Below, in pieces: positions 63,701 to 64,000 of a stretch of DNA of 64,000 bases. A program made the position numbers and the translations under genes. The first letter of the stretch is position 1, and each line of letters opens with the position of its first letter. The notes beneath the pieces were generated by a model. It was not told the DNA's origin. It was given only the letters and a program-made list of their open reading frames with translations, and made no database searches. Origin of the DNA: Haematobia irritans (Eukaryota > Arthropoda > Insecta > Diptera > Muscidae); assembly GCF_050003625.1 (NCBI RefSeq), contig NC_134397.1, positions 73,945,551 through 74,009,550 on the forward strand. The letters are read 5' to 3'.

Positions 63701-64000
63701 TCATTCAGTTCCGGAGAGGTCAACGTTACGTCCAAAACCTCTTGTCTGTTCCTGGTGACGAAGGTTGGTGCATCTCCCTTATTACAAACTACCAGGTTAG
63801 TACGCAAAATAAACTCTATTAGCGACTCTCCCCTTGCATTAGTATCACTACTTCCCCAAATACTATGATGTGCATTTGCATCGCATCCCATAATGAGTTT
63901 TGTCTTTGTTTTTAGTGACTCCTCAACTAAGGTCTTAACGGCACAGGGTGGCATCTCCCTATCATGTCCCATGTAGACCGAAGATACCCAATATTTGCAT
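60736..64000 (-). CDS. Retrotransposon polyprotein (endonuclease, RT, RNase H), 5'-partial, altered C-terminus
   Basis: The frame is open to the window edge. The ATG at 63972 is probably internal, because nine more in-frame codons precede it and continue the endonuclease fold. Residues below are counted from that ATG (1078 aa). The C-terminal half of the APE-like endonuclease shows GCDANAH (29-35) and SDH (105-107). RT shows DFRPISL (395-401), FLDIEGAFNNV (464-474), GTPQGGVLSPLLW (521-533) and the catalytic YADD (554-557). RNase H shows YTDGS (D815), E850, YSDSQ (D876) and GNCEADVLAR (D928). A C-X2-C-X10-H-X4-C knuckle spans 1029-1048. All key catalytic residues visible are intact and there is no frameshift or stop. 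The protein would nick target DNA and copy element RNA by target-primed reverse transcription. Residues from about 1063 onward and the TGA stop come from a nested MITE, so the native C-terminus is lost. Plus-strand frames over this region are antisense shadows. Confidence 0.93.
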   Translation of the reverse strand, partial: CKYWVSSVYMGHDREMPPCAVKTLVEESLKTKTKLIMGCDANAHHSIWGSSDTNARGESLIEFILRTNLVVCNKGDAPTFVTRNRQEVLDVTLTSPELNDKISEWQVLREHSFSDHRYISFRLAVRTSKTIFPPNVRKADWNRYRESFNLMIPEMPETNMSTVQDIEHAVERITKAFNISLKAACPRGKPRGKNRPPWWTTELSNMRKSCRKLFNKAKSTRAPEDWDTYKMNLREYKRELRRSQQNSWDDYCSSIENTSEASRLRKVLASTNTAPGFITTSEGNWTTSSEETLEVLLDTHFPGNQTVEPCSGGVTEAQRSFPIEEIVSESRIKWALNSFGPFKSPGPDGITPAELQAVAERIIPWLTVIYKQCVNLAYIPEKWRETKVVFIPKAGKASHSSAKDFRPISLSSFLLKTLERMIDMYLRTSVDSSLLSKRQHAYSKGRSTETALHELVSFIESSLSVKEYTIVAFLDIEGAFNNVHPSSILNGLTTLNVDPGILRLLDELLIKRRISATLGQANIQRYVNRGTPQGGVLSPLLWNVAINNLLVSLEKERIKVVAYADDVALAVRGKFPSTIRDIIQRALRITEKWAKDNGLGVNPAKTEIVMYCRDRKTPTVRPISLGGTEIPFGECAKYLGVILDRKLNFRLNIEERARKATVALYSCKKAIGKKWGLRPKIVHWLYTAVVRPIMLYGVVVWWPALQKPTCLDKVQRMASLCISGAFSKTGTDSLNVMLHLLPLDILAKQSAATTAVRLRELSLWSEKMYGHSSVLKVMPDVPNVVDYTLAKPLFDKKFETLIPNSEAWCTQTPGNKRYIDFYTDGSKLNGQVGFGVYSKDLEIRIAKRLPNHCSVFQAEILAIREVVNWLRSNVPTNIGINIYSDSQPAIKSLDSVFLNSKTAIGCRKSLNEMAEQYNIHLIWVPGHRNIPGNCEADVLARLGTTLHIPGELESVGMPLATCKLLLREKAVMMANIRWENCKGCNDTKQIWPHLNLNRTLDMLVFSRRQIALLISAITGRCLIGEFAKTIGAKYNDYCISCHDVEEKESIKHLLCECPAFCVRRKRILGAYTQSHTSLHTIKEFVFY
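60761..60785 (-). repeat. Right terminal inverted repeat of the MITE
   Basis: This is the reverse-complement partner of 60563-60587. It lies inside the present reading frame and encodes part of the foreign C-terminus (residues about 1063-1071, counted from the ATG at 63972). Confidence 0.9.

Larger units (their letters stand above)
60324..64000 (-). mobile_element. Non-LTR retrotransposon (I/LOA/R1 group), 5' end beyond window
   Basis: The element reads right to left. It consists of a long reading frame with endonuclease, RT, RNase H and zinc-knuckle regions, a short 3' UTR (about 60346-60468) and the CCTAA tail fused to the satellite. No LTR is present. About 3.45 kb of the element itself is visible once the nested MITE is discounted. 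A first reading frame (gag-like) and the 5' UTR would lie to the right of the window. The clade is inferred from domain order and motifs: RNase H downstream of RT argues against Jockey and CR1, and GTPQGGVLSPLLW is typical of the LOA/R1 side. I prefer LOA but cannot exclude a related clade. Whether satellite resumes on the far side cannot be seen. Confidence 0.9.

Noticed and set aside
63970..63972. The ATG at 63972 as the true start of the polyprotein
   Set aside because: The frame stays open upstream to the window edge and the residues there continue the endonuclease domain, so the start lies outside.

Overview
The window is eukaryotic. It holds one very large satellite DNA array (positions 1 to about 60,328) that ends against a non-LTR retrotransposon on the minus strand (about 60,324 to the right edge). 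The retrotransposon has apurinic-type endonuclease, reverse transcriptase (RT), RNase H and C-terminal zinc-knuckle regions. This order, with a GTPQGGVLSP RT motif and a short pentanucleotide tail instead of poly(A), points to an insect element of the I/LOA/R1 group, with LOA favoured because RNase H is present. Its 3' untranslated sequence looks familiar to me from calyptrate flies (house-fly, stable-fly and blow-fly type genomes). That is unverified recall, so a dipteran host is likely but not proven. I saw no tRNA, rRNA, CRISPR array or host single-copy gene.

Satellite, 1-60,328: roughly 480 head-to-tail monomers of about 125 bp, all in one orientation. The monomer is bipartite. Its first ~60 bp is moderately GC-containing and strongly conserved, with the landmark TCGCTCTAGGACGCTTAG. 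Its last ~65 bp is very AT-rich, with A/T tracts spaced near 10 bp. The two main subtypes differ after CACGAATTA: AAGCCC, or TCGTCC/TCGCCC. Higher-order structure divides the array into zones: 1-3,953 (621-bp, five-monomer units, duplicated 2,591 bp apart); 3,954-10,300 (mixed, with rare deletion monomers and a ~0.98-kb duplication); 10,300-34,200 (11- to 15-monomer units carrying marker monomers, plus a 3,620-bp tandem duplication); 34,200-60,328 (875-bp, 1,372-bp and 1,498-bp units and a >6-kb segmental duplication). The many short repeated reading frames here are by-products of the repeat and not genes.

Retrotransposon, 60,324-64,000: the reading frame is open from the right edge of the window to 60,736 and is cut at its 5' end by the window. 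The 3' end lies in the satellite as a short (TTAGG)4 block (CCTAA on the element strand) joined exactly where the satellite monomer itself reads TTTAGG. A 223-bp Tc1/mariner-like MITE (60,563-60,785, 25-bp inverted termini, TA target duplication) sits in the last part of the frame. It replaces the native C-terminus with 16 foreign residues and brings in a stop codon and a poly(A) signal. The native last 30 codons, stop codon and 3' UTR are still readable beyond it.

Taken together, this is the edge or interior of a heterochromatic (perhaps centromeric or pericentromeric) satellite block that expanded by repeated unequal exchange, was invaded by a LINE, and whose LINE was then hit by a MITE.
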